Shown: piece by piece, positions 36,000 to 45,500 of the stretch | Numbering within the stretch: the stretch's first letter is position 1 | How the letters are laid out: every line of letters starts with the position of its first letter | Source: Alphaproteobacteria bacterium | GTDB taxonomy: Bacteria > Pseudomonadota > Alphaproteobacteria > RF32 > CAG-239 | NCBI GenBank assembly: GCA_900769705.1 | Contig: CAAGHP010000013.1 | Span: forward strand, 62,001-126,000 | DNA length: 64,000 nt | Direction of reading: 5' to 3' | Position numbers and translations under genes: made by a program | Notes under the pieces: generated by a model | The model's database searches: none | Told to the model about the DNA's origin: nothing | The model's input: only the letters and a program-made list of their open reading frames with translations

Positions 36000-36998
36000 A
36001 TGTTAAGGACAGCAGAAGCTGTGTCTTTGGGACACCCTGATAAAACAGCAGATTATATTTCGAGTTATATTTTAGACAGATGTTTGGAACAAGACCCGTC
36101 TGTGCGCTATGGCGTTGAAGTTATGGTAAAAAATCAGACCGTAGTTTTGGGCGGAGAAATCAGCGGTAAAATTTCGTTTGAGTTTATGGAAGAACACGTG
36201 CGACAAGCTGTGCGTGAGATTGGCTATGATGCGCGCTATGCCAAAATTTGGGGCGATGAAGCTCTCAATGCTGATAAAGTGCGGGTTTTGGATTTAATCA
36301 GCTGCCAATCGGCTGAGATTGCACAAGGTGTTGAGCGTGATGGCTGGGGTGATCAAGGTGTGTTTGTGGGCTATGCTTGCCAAGGAAAAGACAATATTCC
36401 GGCTGAATTATATCTGGCGCGGCGTTTGTGTAAGGCTTTGTATGAAAAAGCGCGTTTGAGCGATAACTTAGGTTTGGATATTAAAACACAGATTACTATG
36501 GATTGTGGTAAAATTAAAACAGCTGTAGTCGCTATTCCGATGAAACAGCAAGAAGAATTACGTCCGTTTGTGGCAGAAATTTTGGGGCAAGAACCTGAAA
36601 AACTGATTATAAACGGCACCGGTTGCTATACTTGTCATTCCAGCGTGGCGGACTGTGGGGTTACAGGACGGAAGCTGGCGTGCGATTTTTATGAAACCTC
36701 TAGCCCTATCGGCGGCGGTTCGCCTTGGACTAAAGACGCCAGTAAAGCGGATTTGACGCTGAATTTATATGCTCGCCGCTTGGCGGTTGAAAACTTAAAA
36801 GACAATGATGAGGCATGGGTGTATCTTTCAGCCTGTATCGGACGTTCTGAGCTGCCGAGCGCGGTTTTGAAGGTGCGTAAAGGCGATAAATTTACCGAAC
36901 AGCCGCTGGTGGCAGAAAGCCGTCCGTCCATATTGATTGAGCGTTTGGGGCTAAATAAACCGGTGTTTGCCAAACTTTGCCGTGAGGGTTTGCTTTGA
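36000..36998 (+). CDS. metK: S-adenosylmethionine synthetase, short form
   Basis: A 332-residue MetK, shorter than the usual ~380-400. Motifs: 'EAVSLGHPDKTADYIS' (ATP/Met site), 'ERDGWGDQGVFVGYA' (GDQG block) and 'SPIGGGSPWTKDASKADL' in place of the usual GGGAFSGKDP-type loop. It makes SAM from methionine and ATP. ATG 36000 is chosen over the longer frame at 35931 because AAAGGAG is directly upstream and the homology begins there. Controlled probably by the upstream SAM-II-like leader. A terminator follows. Confidence 0.9.
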   Translation: MLRTAEAVSLGHPDKTADYISSYILDRCLEQDPSVRYGVEVMVKNQTVVLGGEISGKISFEFMEEHVRQAVREIGYDARYAKIWGDEALNADKVRVLDLISCQSAEIAQGVERDGWGDQGVFVGYACQGKDNIPAELYLARRLCKALYEKARLSDNLGLDIKTQITMDCGKIKTAVVAIPMKQQEELRPFVAEILGQEPEKLIINGTGCYTCHSSVADCGVTGRKLACDFYETSSPIGGGSPWTKDASKADLTLNLYARRLAVENLKDNDEAWVYLSACIGRSELPSAVLKVRKGDKFTEQPLVAESRPSILIERLGLNKPVFAKLCREGLL

Positions 36999-37032
36999 TG
37001 AAGCTTGACAAGCAGGTTTGATTGCCGTATTT

Positions 37033-37066
37033 TGTCCTCAAGTTTTTAATTTGAGGACATTTTTTT
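37033..37066 (+). terminator. Terminator between metK and the U32 gene
   Basis: TGTCCTCAA (37033-37041) pairs with TTGAGGACA (37051-37059), then seven T up to the next ATG (37067). The only SD-like sequence for the next gene, GAGG (37053-37056), is inside the 3' arm. Confidence 0.75.
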
Positions 37067-39337
37067 ATGACAAAGCAAGAATTATTGGCTCCGGCCGGAG
37101 ATATAGAAGCCGGTTACGCAGCGCTTTATTACGGTGCGGACGCAGTTTATTTGGGGTTGCCTAAGTTTTCGGCGCGGGCGACCGCAACGAACTTTGATGA
37201 GCCGGCGTTAAATGAGTTTACTGCATACGCTCACCACCTTAAACGCAAGGTCTATGCGGCGATTAACACAGTTTTGCAAGAAGACGAACTACCGGATTTA
37301 TTGCAAATGCTTGATATGTGCGTGCGTTGTCGGATTGATGGCGTGATTTTGCAAGATTTGGGCGTGGCTCGTGTAATGCAAGAAAAATATCCGCAGATTG
37401 AACGGCATGCCAGCACGCAAATGGCGGTGCATAATAAAGAAGGTGCGCTTTTTTTGCAAAAAATGGGCTTTAAGCGCGTGGTTTTGGCGCGTGAGCTGAC
37501 TTTGGCCGAAATTAAGGAAATCGCCGCTATTCCAAACTTGGAAACAGAAGCCTTTATTCATGGTGCATTGTGCTATTCTTATAGCGGATTGTGTCAGTTT
37601 TCGGCTATGGAATACGGGCGCAGCGCCAATCGCGGCAAGTGCTTGTATCCGTGCCGAGCCTGCTTTAAAACTGGCGGAAAAGAGGCGCATTATTTTTCTA
37701 TGAAAGATATGGCTTTGCAAGAAAAAGTACTGCAAATGCCGGTAACTTCGCTCAAAATTGAAGGGCGTAAAAAATCGGCGCTGTATGTGGCGGCGGTAAC
37801 TGATTATTATCGACAAATTTTAGATGGAAAAGGCGCAGATGCCGAGCGTGAAGAACGGATTAAGCAAATTTTCTCCCGTCCATGGTGTCAATTCCATTTT
37901 GAAGGCAAAAACAAAGATATTATTGACCATAATTTTGTGGGGCACAGAGGCTTGCCGGTTGGTGAAGTAGAACAAAGCGGACACGGCTGGCTGCGCTTTA
38001 AGACAACGCATAAAATCGCACGTCATGACGGTTTGCAGATAGATATTCCGAGTATGGAAAAGCCGTTTGGTTTTGCGGTGCAGAAAATGCGTGTCAATAA
38101 ACAGAATGTGTTTGAGGCCAAATCTGGTGCGGTGGTAGAAATTGAATTGCCTCGCCAATGTCCGTCGCTATCTAAAGGTTGGACTGTTTATTTAGCCTCA
38201 GCCAGCGAAGTGAAAGGCGCTTATCATTATGAAAAACCTAAAGCCGGATTATATCGTAATAATAATGATATATCTGTTAAAGTTAAAGTTTCAAATGATT
38301 GCATAATTGCTAAATCCGGAGCTTATATGGCGGAGGTTAAAGGTCAGTTCGCGCCGGCTAATAATCCGCAAAAAAGCTTGGATGCGATAAAAGCAGCGTT
38401 TGCCAAAATTGGTGATACTAACTTTAACTTGGCAGAATTACATATTGAAAATCCAAATAATTTATTTACTCCGGCTTCGCTACTGAATGAACTGCGCCGT
38501 GAGTTATATAGTCAAATTAAGTTTGAACAACCGATTGTGACTTTGCCGGAAACAGAAGCGCGTGGAAAAGGCGATTGGCAGCCTAAATTTGCGGTAAAAG
38601 TTGATAACCTTAACTATCTGGAAAATTTGGATTTAAATAGTATAAGTGAAATCATTTATTTAATCAGTCCGAATAGCGATTTGAGCGGTTTAAGCAGATT
38701 GCCGAAAAATAAAGTTAGGATAGCTTTGCCGGCGGTTTGCCGTCATCCGCAGCTGTATGCCGATATTATTGCTAAATTGCTTGACGGAGGCTATAAAAAA
38801 TGGGAAGCAGCCAACTATTGGACTTTAAATGTTTTGCCGCTGAATCAGCTGGATATCAGTTTTGATTCATCTTTATATATGCTGAATACGCAGGCAATAG
38901 CCATGGCAAAGGAAATTGGAACTTCGCAAGTTACATTATCGCTTGAAGATACTAAAGTAAATATTTGTAAAATAATTGAAAAATCTTGTTTAAAAACAAG
39001 CTTAGTCATTTATCAGGATGTTCCTTTATTTACGAGCGTGGGCTGTATCAGAGATAATGATTGCCGCAGTTGCACGCATGGCGAAAAGTGGTTTGAAATG
39101 GAACAAAACGGACATAAATACAAAGCGTTATCTCGATATTGTCAAGTAATGATGTTTGATGCTGCTCCATATTGTATTGCCGCTGAGGCTAAAGATTTGC
39201 AGCCGGATTATTTCCGTATGGACTTTTGCTATCGTCCGTATACTGCTGAAAAGGTTGCAGATATAGTTAATAAATTACTTAAATTTGAAAATATAACTAA
39301 TTGTATAAACGGAAATTTTTTAAATTATAATATATAA
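37067..39337 (+). CDS. Peptidase U32 family protein (YhbU/RlhA-like)
   Basis: A 756-residue U32 protein. The N-terminal barrel starts 'ELLAPAGDIEAGYAALYYGADAVYLG'. The signature 'ETEAFIHGALCYSYSGLCQFS' with following Cys residues (GKCLYPC, RAC) supplies the Fe-S/prephenate-type site known in U32 tRNA/rRNA hydroxylases. A DUF3656-like middle and a C-terminal repeat with 'CRSCTHGEKWF' follow. Family members (RlhA, TrhP) hydroxylate RNA bases; RlhA-like length fits best. The start has no free SD because GAGG lies in the terminator stem. Confidence 0.85.
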   Translation: MTKQELLAPAGDIEAGYAALYYGADAVYLGLPKFSARATATNFDEPALNEFTAYAHHLKRKVYAAINTVLQEDELPDLLQMLDMCVRCRIDGVILQDLGVARVMQEKYPQIERHASTQMAVHNKEGALFLQKMGFKRVVLARELTLAEIKEIAAIPNLETEAFIHGALCYSYSGLCQFSAMEYGRSANRGKCLYPCRACFKTGGKEAHYFSMKDMALQEKVLQMPVTSLKIEGRKKSALYVAAVTDYYRQILDGKGADAEREERIKQIFSRPWCQFHFEGKNKDIIDHNFVGHRGLPVGEVEQSGHGWLRFKTTHKIARHDGLQIDIPSMEKPFGFAVQKMRVNKQNVFEAKSGAVVEIELPRQCPSLSKGWTVYLASASEVKGAYHYEKPKAGLYRNNNDISVKVKVSNDCIIAKSGAYMAEVKGQFAPANNPQKSLDAIKAAFAKIGDTNFNLAELHIENPNNLFTPASLLNELRRELYSQIKFEQPIVTLPETEARGKGDWQPKFAVKVDNLNYLENLDLNSISEIIYLISPNSDLSGLSRLPKNKVRIALPAVCRHPQLYADIIAKLLDGGYKKWEAANYWTLNVLPLNQLDISFDSSLYMLNTQAIAMAKEIGTSQVTLSLEDTKVNICKIIEKSCLKTSLVIYQDVPLFTSVGCIRDNDCRSCTHGEKWFEMEQNGHKYKALSRYCQVMMFDAAPYCIAAEAKDLQPDYFRMDFCYRPYTAEKVADIVNKLLKFENITNCINGNFLNYNI

Positions 39338-39371
39338 AAAATCGGCGGGAGCGAGCCTGCCGATTTTTTTA
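39336..39371 (+). terminator. Terminator after the U32 gene
   Basis: ATCGGCGGG (39341-39349) pairs with CCTGCCGAT (39356-39364, one G-U) around AGCGAG, flanked by A and T tracts. Confidence 0.8.
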
Positions 39372-39403
39372 GAGAGATTGATTACAGCACTACGAAAAAG
39401 ACT

Positions 39404-39496
39404 ATGCTCACACCAATTATTAGTATGGTAAAAATAATGATAATTAGATTGATTATTATTCGGAAATTCCGAATTTACATTTCTATCAAAAGGTAA
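39404..39496 (+). CDS. Candidate 30-residue hydrophobic basic peptide
   Basis: ATG 39404 to TAA 39494-39496 encodes a peptide beginning MLTPIISMVKIMIIRLIII and ending in a basic tail. It sits alone between two terminators (39336-39371 and 39506-39533), so some short transcript probably ends at the second one. Size and composition recall type I toxin peptides, but there is no clear SD and no antisense antitoxin promoter that I can identify. Confidence 0.25.
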   Translation: MLTPIISMVKIMIIRLIIIRKFRIYISIKR

Positions 39497-39505
39497 TTTT
39501 GTAGG

Positions 39506-39533
39506 AACAGCGGGAGCAATCTCGCTGTTTTTC
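39506..39533 (+). terminator. Second terminator upstream of pilin leader C
   Basis: AACAGC...GAG pairs with CTC GCTGTT (two-nt bulge) around CAAT, followed by TTTT. It implies a short transcription unit between 39372 and 39533. Confidence 0.55.
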
Positions 39534-39542
39534 ATTTTCTGC

Positions 39543-39571
39543 TTTACATTTGAGGTTTATTTAGTTAGATT
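39543..39571 (+). promoter_or_regulatory. Sigma70-type promoter of pilin leader C
   Basis: TTTACA (39543-39548), 17-nt spacer, TAGATT (39566-39571), preceded by TGC like the other two pilin promoters. Confidence 0.65.
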
Positions 39572-39579
39572 AACAATTG

Positions 39580-39760
39580 GATAGACGATAGTCTGTCTGG
39601 GGTGTGGTAGCCTCTTATTCTAGCGTCTTCTAGACGTAAAATACCTTCTGGCTTTATTGGCTGGAAGGTAGCAAAATGTGTTATATTTATAACTAATATG
39701 CTACACTATTTCTAGAATAATAGCTTACCAACTTCCAGCTGTCTCATTGACAGCTTTTTT
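39580..39760 (+). ncRNA. Structured 5' leader RNA, divergent copy C
   Basis: Primary sequence is very different from copies A and B but the plan is the same. P0 39580-39586/39591-39597; P1 39597-39609 with 39726-39738 (internal loop of 2 nt); P2 39616-39623/39712-39719; P3 39624-39628/39632-39636; P4 39642-39652/39660-39670; an AT-rich P5 region at 39680-39704. P1 CCAG/AG overlaps the terminator arm at 39737-39743. The hairpin P0 keeps a GAT..GT-like loop. This copy supplies most of the compensatory changes supporting the fold. Confidence 0.65.
39737..39760 (+). terminator. Intrinsic terminator inside leader C
   Basis: AGCTGTC (39737-39743) pairs with GACAGCT (39749-39755) around TCATT, then TTTTTT. 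Located between leader helix P1 and the pilin SD, as in copies A and B. Confidence 0.8.
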
Positions 39761-39790
39761 GTTGTGATTGAAAAATGAAAGGAAGTTGAT

Positions 39791-40408
39791 ATGAACTGCA
39801 ATCAAAAAGGTCGATCAATGATTGAGATGCTTGGAGTGCTGGCGATTATTGGGGTGCTATCTGTCGGAGGCATTGCTGGATACTCTAAAGCCATGGAAAA
39901 GTGGAAGATGAATAAAGCGATAGAAGAATATAGTTACCTTTTTTCCGGATTACTCGAAAATATAGATGAATTTAGACGACTTCCTAATAATACTGGATTA
40001 ACCGAAGTTGTTGAGGCAAGGAATTTGGTTCCGGGAACTTGGAAAAAATTAGGAAATAGAGGATTTATTGATGCTAACGGCAATGCGGTTAATATTTTTT
40101 CTCGGAATAACAGGTTGGTTATTGATATGTATTTAGGCGGCTTTAGTCTAAATGATGAAGGAAAAGGCGCATCTCTTTCTTTTTCTCCAAAGTTTTGTTC
40201 AGAGCTTATGCAAAATGTTGTAACTCCGTTAGCATCTGTTTTATATGAGGCATGGTTTACAAACAGCGGTATTGCATATTATGGCGATGCAGTGGATTGC
40301 CGGTATCATACTTGTATTAGAAATGTGTCATTTAACGACATCAAAGAGGCGTGTAATTATTGCAAAAAAGAGAGTGAAAAATATTGCGGCTTAATTTTTG
40401 AATTTTGA
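39791..40408 (+). CDS. Type IV pilin-like protein, copy C
   Basis: A 205-residue prepilin-like protein. Leader MNCNQKG, then RSMIEMLGVLAIIG with Glu at +5 and 'VLSVGGIAGYSKAMEKWKMNKAIEEYS'. The C-terminal part keeps the pattern of copies A and B: 'LYLGGFSLNDEG'-like segment, YYGDAVDC and a final CNYC...C cluster with an aromatic end. SD GAAAGGAAG before ATG 39791. It lies 36 kb from copies A/B but shares promoter type and leader architecture, so the three are probably co-regulated. Confidence 0.85.
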   Translation: MNCNQKGRSMIEMLGVLAIIGVLSVGGIAGYSKAMEKWKMNKAIEEYSYLFSGLLENIDEFRRLPNNTGLTEVVEARNLVPGTWKKLGNRGFIDANGNAVNIFSRNNRLVIDMYLGGFSLNDEGKGASLSFSPKFCSELMQNVVTPLASVLYEAWFTNSGIAYYGDAVDCRYHTCIRNVSFNDIKEACNYCKKESEKYCGLIFEF

Positions 40409-40434
40409 TTATTTTATAAATCAGATTTTGCTAA

Positions 40435-42516
40435 TTATCCTGCTAAATACGTCTTAATAGCTTCGTCGCGTTCAAATAGATACATTAGTGTGCGCAGAGC
40501 AGCGCCGCGCGGAGTTGATAGATTTTTATCCTGATTTAGAATAAGCGCCGCGTCTTTGGAGGCAGTCAAAAGCAAATCACCGTGTACGCTTAAATCCGCC
40601 ACCTTAAAGCTGCTGAAACCGGATTGACGTGTACCCAAAACTTCGCCGCCGCCGCGCAGTTTAAGGTCTTCTTCGGCGATTAAAAAGCCGTCTTCGGTCT
40701 GTTTCATGATGTTCAGGCGTGAGCGAGAAACATCGCTTAGCGGATAGCCGTACATCAAAATGCAGCTCGAGGCCTCAAAACCGCGCTTGATGCGTCCGCG
40801 CAGTTGGTGCAGTTGCGCCAATCCAAAGCGTTGGGCGTGTTCAATAATCATAACAGTAGCGTTTGGCACATTTACGCCGACTTCTATCACGGTGGTGGAA
40901 ACCAAAAGCTTTAACTTACCACTCTTAAACTGTTCCATAATCGCGTTTTTTTCGCTTTCTTTCATTTTGCCATGCACCAATCCAACCACATCGCCAAATT
41001 CTTGCCGCAGGCTTTCATAGCGTTCTTTAGCGGCGGAAAGGTCAATTTTTTCCGACTCTTCAACCAGCGGACAAACCCAATACGCCTGTGTTTGAGTCTG
41101 CAATTTGCGTTTTAGAGCGTCAACAACTTCGTGAATTTTGCTGAGCGGCATAACAGTTGTGGTAACAGGCTTGCGTCCGGCCGGAAGCTCGTCTATTTTA
41201 GAATAATCCATATCGCCGAATTGGGTTAAAACCAAAGTTCTCGGTATCGGCGTGGCGGTCATCACTAAAACATCGCAAGATTTACCTTTTTGCGAAAGGC
41301 TAAGGCGTTGTTTAACACCGAAACGATGCTGTTCGTCAACCACGGCGTAGGCTAAATCTTTGAAAGTCACATCTTCCGTAAATAAAGCGTGAGTACCGAT
41401 TAAAATATCTATTTCACCGTTTTGCAAAGCGTCTAAGATTTGTTGACGGGATTTACCTTTAATATTTCCGGTCAGCAACGCTGTTTTTACACCAATTTGC
41501 GAACATAGCTCGGCAATGGTTTCATAGTGCTGTTGGGCCAAAATTTCAGTAGGTGCCATAATTGCCGCCTGCGCGCCGCATTCCACTGCATTCAGCATGG
41601 TATAAAGCGCGACAATAGTTTTGCCGGAGCCGACATCGCCTTGCAGCAGGCGCAGCATACGATATTCAGAGAACATATCACTTTCAATTTCGGCTATAAC
41701 CCGTTGTTGTGCCGAGGTTAATTGAAAAGGAAGAATTTCGGATAAGCGCTTTTTAAAATGTCCGTCGCCTTGCAAAGCCCGGCCTTTTTGATGTTTCAGA
41801 CGTTCACGCACAATGGCGAGAGAAAGCTGATTAGCCAGCAGTTCATCATAAGCCAAACGGCGTCGCGCGGTTGAACTTGGCGACAAATCGTCCAAAGTCT
41901 GAGGGTGATGAGCCTGCTCTAAGGCTTGATTGAAGCTTGGAAAATTCTGTTGTTTCAAAAATTCGGTGTTCAGCCATTCATTCAGCGGCGGTGTCAAACC
42001 CAGAGCCTGTGTCATCAGCTTATTCAGCATTTTGTTGGTAACGCCAGCGGTCAGCGGATATACGGTTTCTATTTGCGGCATTTGCTGCGGTTTGGCGGCA
42101 TCAACCACATAGTCGGGGTGCGGCATTTGCCAGCTGTTGTTAAAGCGCTCCAACTTACCGGAAATAATTTTTTCGGCGCCAACCGGAAAAATACGAGTCA
42201 GCGTGTCGCCGTAAGTTTTGAAAAAAATCAAAATCAACTGCTCTGTACCGTCGTCAACGGCAATGCGATAGGGCTGTTTGCGTGTTTGCGGCGCTTTATG
42301 CTCTATAACGCGCACTTTGCCAGTCCAGATATGGCCTTCTGTGGCGGAAATCAAAGGCATATTACAGCGGCGATCGATTATTCCCGATGGTAAATGCCAT
42401 AGCAAATCAACCACGCGTTCGCCGCAAAGGTTCGCCACAAGTTTAGCGTATTTATCGCCAACGCCGTTTAAGGTGTTGATAGGGGCGAAAAGCGGATATA
42501 AAATAGTCGGTCGCAT
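40435..42516 (-). CDS. recG: ATP-dependent DNA helicase RecG
   Basis: A 693-residue SF2 helicase. The wedge (OB) domain is N-terminal ('LNGVGDKYAKLVANL...DLLWHLP'), Walker A is 'LQGDVGSGKTIVALYT', motif II 'VVDEQHRFGVKQR', and 'LRGRIKRGFEAS' is motif VI. It reverses stalled forks and migrates Holliday junctions. The long frame to 42765 runs into the divergent mfd gene; homology starts at MRPTILYPLFAPIN, so ATG 42516 is chosen although its SD is weak. Confidence 0.95.
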   Translation of the reverse strand: MRPTILYPLFAPINTLNGVGDKYAKLVANLCGERVVDLLWHLPSGIIDRRCNMPLISATEGHIWTGKVRVIEHKAPQTRKQPYRIAVDDGTEQLILIFFKTYGDTLTRIFPVGAEKIISGKLERFNNSWQMPHPDYVVDAAKPQQMPQIETVYPLTAGVTNKMLNKLMTQALGLTPPLNEWLNTEFLKQQNFPSFNQALEQAHHPQTLDDLSPSSTARRRLAYDELLANQLSLAIVRERLKHQKGRALQGDGHFKKRLSEILPFQLTSAQQRVIAEIESDMFSEYRMLRLLQGDVGSGKTIVALYTMLNAVECGAQAAIMAPTEILAQQHYETIAELCSQIGVKTALLTGNIKGKSRQQILDALQNGEIDILIGTHALFTEDVTFKDLAYAVVDEQHRFGVKQRLSLSQKGKSCDVLVMTATPIPRTLVLTQFGDMDYSKIDELPAGRKPVTTTVMPLSKIHEVVDALKRKLQTQTQAYWVCPLVEESEKIDLSAAKERYESLRQEFGDVVGLVHGKMKESEKNAIMEQFKSGKLKLLVSTTVIEVGVNVPNATVMIIEHAQRFGLAQLHQLRGRIKRGFEASSCILMYGYPLSDVSRSRLNIMKQTEDGFLIAEEDLKLRGGGEVLGTRQSGFSSFKVADLSVHGDLLLTASKDAALILNQDKNLSTPRGAALRTLMYLFERDEAIKTYLAG

Positions 42517-42597
42517 TGTGAATTTGTCTTTTTTTTGTTGCGTTAATGGCTGTATTGTATATATTTTATAACAAAAAGTAAACAGGAAAGCGTGATT

Positions 42598-45500
42598 ATG
42601 CGTAAAGATGTGAATGTTTGGGCGGGGAAAACAGTTTCTTCGGTTGCCGATGGTTATGAAGCCTTTGTTTTGGCGCAGATTGCCAATGCGAAAAAGCCGG
42701 TGCTGTATATTGCCAGCGATGGTGTGAGTTTGGCGCAGACGGCGGCGATGCTGCGTTTTTTGCATCCGGAATATGAAGTTTTGGAATTTCCGGCGTGGGA
42801 TACGGTGCCGTATGACCGAGTTTCACCAAACAGCGCGCTTTTAGCCAAGCGTATTGAAACGTTGGCAAAAATTGTTTTTTACGAGGGTAAAGCTCCTTTA
42901 GTCGTTGTTACATCTATTGGAGCGGTGCTGCAAAAACTGGCGCCGGCAAAAATTTTCCGCAATGCCCGCAAATTAGTGAAAGTGGGCGAAAAACTGGATT
43001 TTGATAGCTTTTTGCACTATGTTTCGCTGAATGGCTATACTCGGGTGGAACAAGTTATGGAGCCGGGGGAATACGCCGTGCGTGGAGATATTACCGATAT
43101 TTTTCCAAGCGGTATGGATAACCCGTTGCGTATTGATTTGTTTGATGATGAAGTGGAGCGTCTGCGTATTTTTGACGCGGTGAGCCAACGCACTATCGGA
43201 GATTTGCAGCAATATGAATTTCAGGTGGCAAGCGAAGTACTTTTAGACGCCAACACTATCCGCAATTTCCGCGAACAGTATCGTGAGCTGTTTGGTGCAG
43301 ACGGTTTGCATGATGAAATATATGAGGCAATTTCTAACGGGCAAAAATATATTGGTATGGAAAATTGGCTGCCGTTGTTTTATAGCGATGTTTTGCCGAC
43401 TTTGTTTGATTATTTGCCGAATGCGCAAGTCGTGGCCGGTAAAAACACCGAAGAAGCTCTGAAATCTAAAACCGAAGGTATCGCCGACTATTATGAGGCG
43501 CGTTTGGAAGCGCTGCAGGTTAAAAGCAAAAATGATACTGAAGCGTATCGACCTTTGCCGCCGGAAAAACTTTATATGTCGGCTGCTGATTTTACGGCTA
43601 AGCTGGAAGAACGGCAAGCCACGTTTTTAACTCCTCTGACTGTCAGCGCCAATGATAATGTGATTGAGCTGAAAACTATTCCGGGACGAGATTTTGCCCA
43701 TGCCAGACACATAAGCAGCGCCGCCGTTTATGAAGAATTGCGCGACTATGTGGCGGAAAACGGCAAATTAAAGCGGATAGTTTGCTGCTATGCCGAAGGT
43801 TCGCGCGAGCGCTTGCGTTCATTGATGGCGGATTATGATATCAAAAACACGGCGTTGGCCGATACTTGGGCGGAAGCTCTGCAAATTTGCGCGCAAAAGA
43901 AAATTGCGTTGGTTATTGCCGAGTTGGCGCACGGGTTCAGAGATGATGAATATTGTCTGATATCGGAGCAGGATATTTTGGGCGAGCGTCAGCATCGCAA
44001 GGTCAAAAAAGCAAGTTCCAAAGATTTTATCGCTGATGTGTCGTCTTTGAGCGTGGGCGAATTGGTGGTGCATATTGAACACGGTATCGGGCGTTTTTTG
44101 GGGTTGGAAAATATTATGGCCGGCGGCGCGCCGCACGATTGTTTGAAAATTGTGTATGCTCATGATGATAAATTGTTTGTGCCGGTAGAAAATATTGATG
44201 TGATTTCCCGCTATGGCTCAGATGATGAAAATGTGCAGCTTGATGTGTTGGGCGGAGCGGCTTGGCAGGCTAAAAAAGCTAAAGTAAAAGCAAAAATCAA
44301 AGATATAGCCGAAAAACTGATTAAAATAGCCGCTGAAAGACACTTGAAAACCGCCGATGTATTTATTGCGCCGGGGGGCGCGTATGATGAATTTTGCGCT
44401 AAGTTTCCATATAGCGAAACCGATGACCAGCTGCATGCCATAAAAGATGTGATTCAGGATTTGGGCGCAGGCGAGCCGATGGATAGGCTGGTTTGCGGCG
44501 ATGTGGGGTTCGGCAAAACCGAGGTTGCGTTGCGCGCGGCTTTTACTGTGGCAATGTCGGGAGCGCAAGTGGCGTTGATAGTACCGACAACCTTGTTGGC
44601 GCGTCAGCATTATCTCAATTTTGCCGAGCGAATGAAAGGTTTTCCGATTAGGGTGCGGATGCTGTCCCGTTTAAGCACGCCGAAAGAAGTGCGTGAAACC
44701 AAACAGGGATTGGCCGAAGGTTCGGTGGAAATTGTGATTGGTACGCACGCTTTGCTTTCTAAAGATGTGCAGTTTTGCAATTTAGGTTTGCTGATTGTTG
44801 ATGAAGAACAGCATTTTGGCGTGGCGCATAAAGAAAAAATCAAGGCGCTGAAATCTGATGTACATGTTTTAACCTTGAGCGCAACCCCTATACCCAGAAC
44901 TTTACAGCTTTCGCTGACCGGAGTTAAACAGCTCAGCATTATCGCTACGCCGCCGGTGGATAGACTGGCCGCCCGTACTTTTGTGATGCCGTTTGACAAG
45001 GTGATGATAAAAGAGGCGATTTATCGTGAAAAATTCCGCGGCGGACAAACGTTTTTTGTGTGCCCGAGAGTGTCGGATATTGCTGAAATTTTGGAAACTT
45101 TGCAAAACTTGGTGCCGGATGTGAAAATCGCGGTTGCGCACGGACAAATGCCGGCAAAACAGCTGGAAGATATTATGTGCGACTTTGCCGACGGCAAATA
45201 TGATGTTTTGCTTTCTACCACCATTATTGAGTCCGGTATTGATATGCCGCGCGTAAACACGATGATTATTCACCGCGCCGATATGTTTGGTTTGGCGCAG
45301 CTGTATCAACTGCGCGGTCGGGTAGGGCGCTCAAAAGTCCGCGGTTATTGCTATTTTACGGTTCCGGCGCGCAAAAAACTCAATCCGGTGGCAGAAAAAC
45401 GTCTGAACATTTTGCAGGCTTTGGATACGCTTGGCGCCGGTTTTTCTTTAGCCAGCCATGATTTGGATATCCGCGGTTCAGGCAATGTGCTGGGAACAGA

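Noticed and set aside
39320..39535. 71-codon minus-strand frame
   Set aside because: It crosses two terminators and has no SD or recognisable sequence.
42517..42765. Longer N-terminus of RecG
   Set aside because: It runs antisense into mfd and is unlike RecG; homology starts at 42516.
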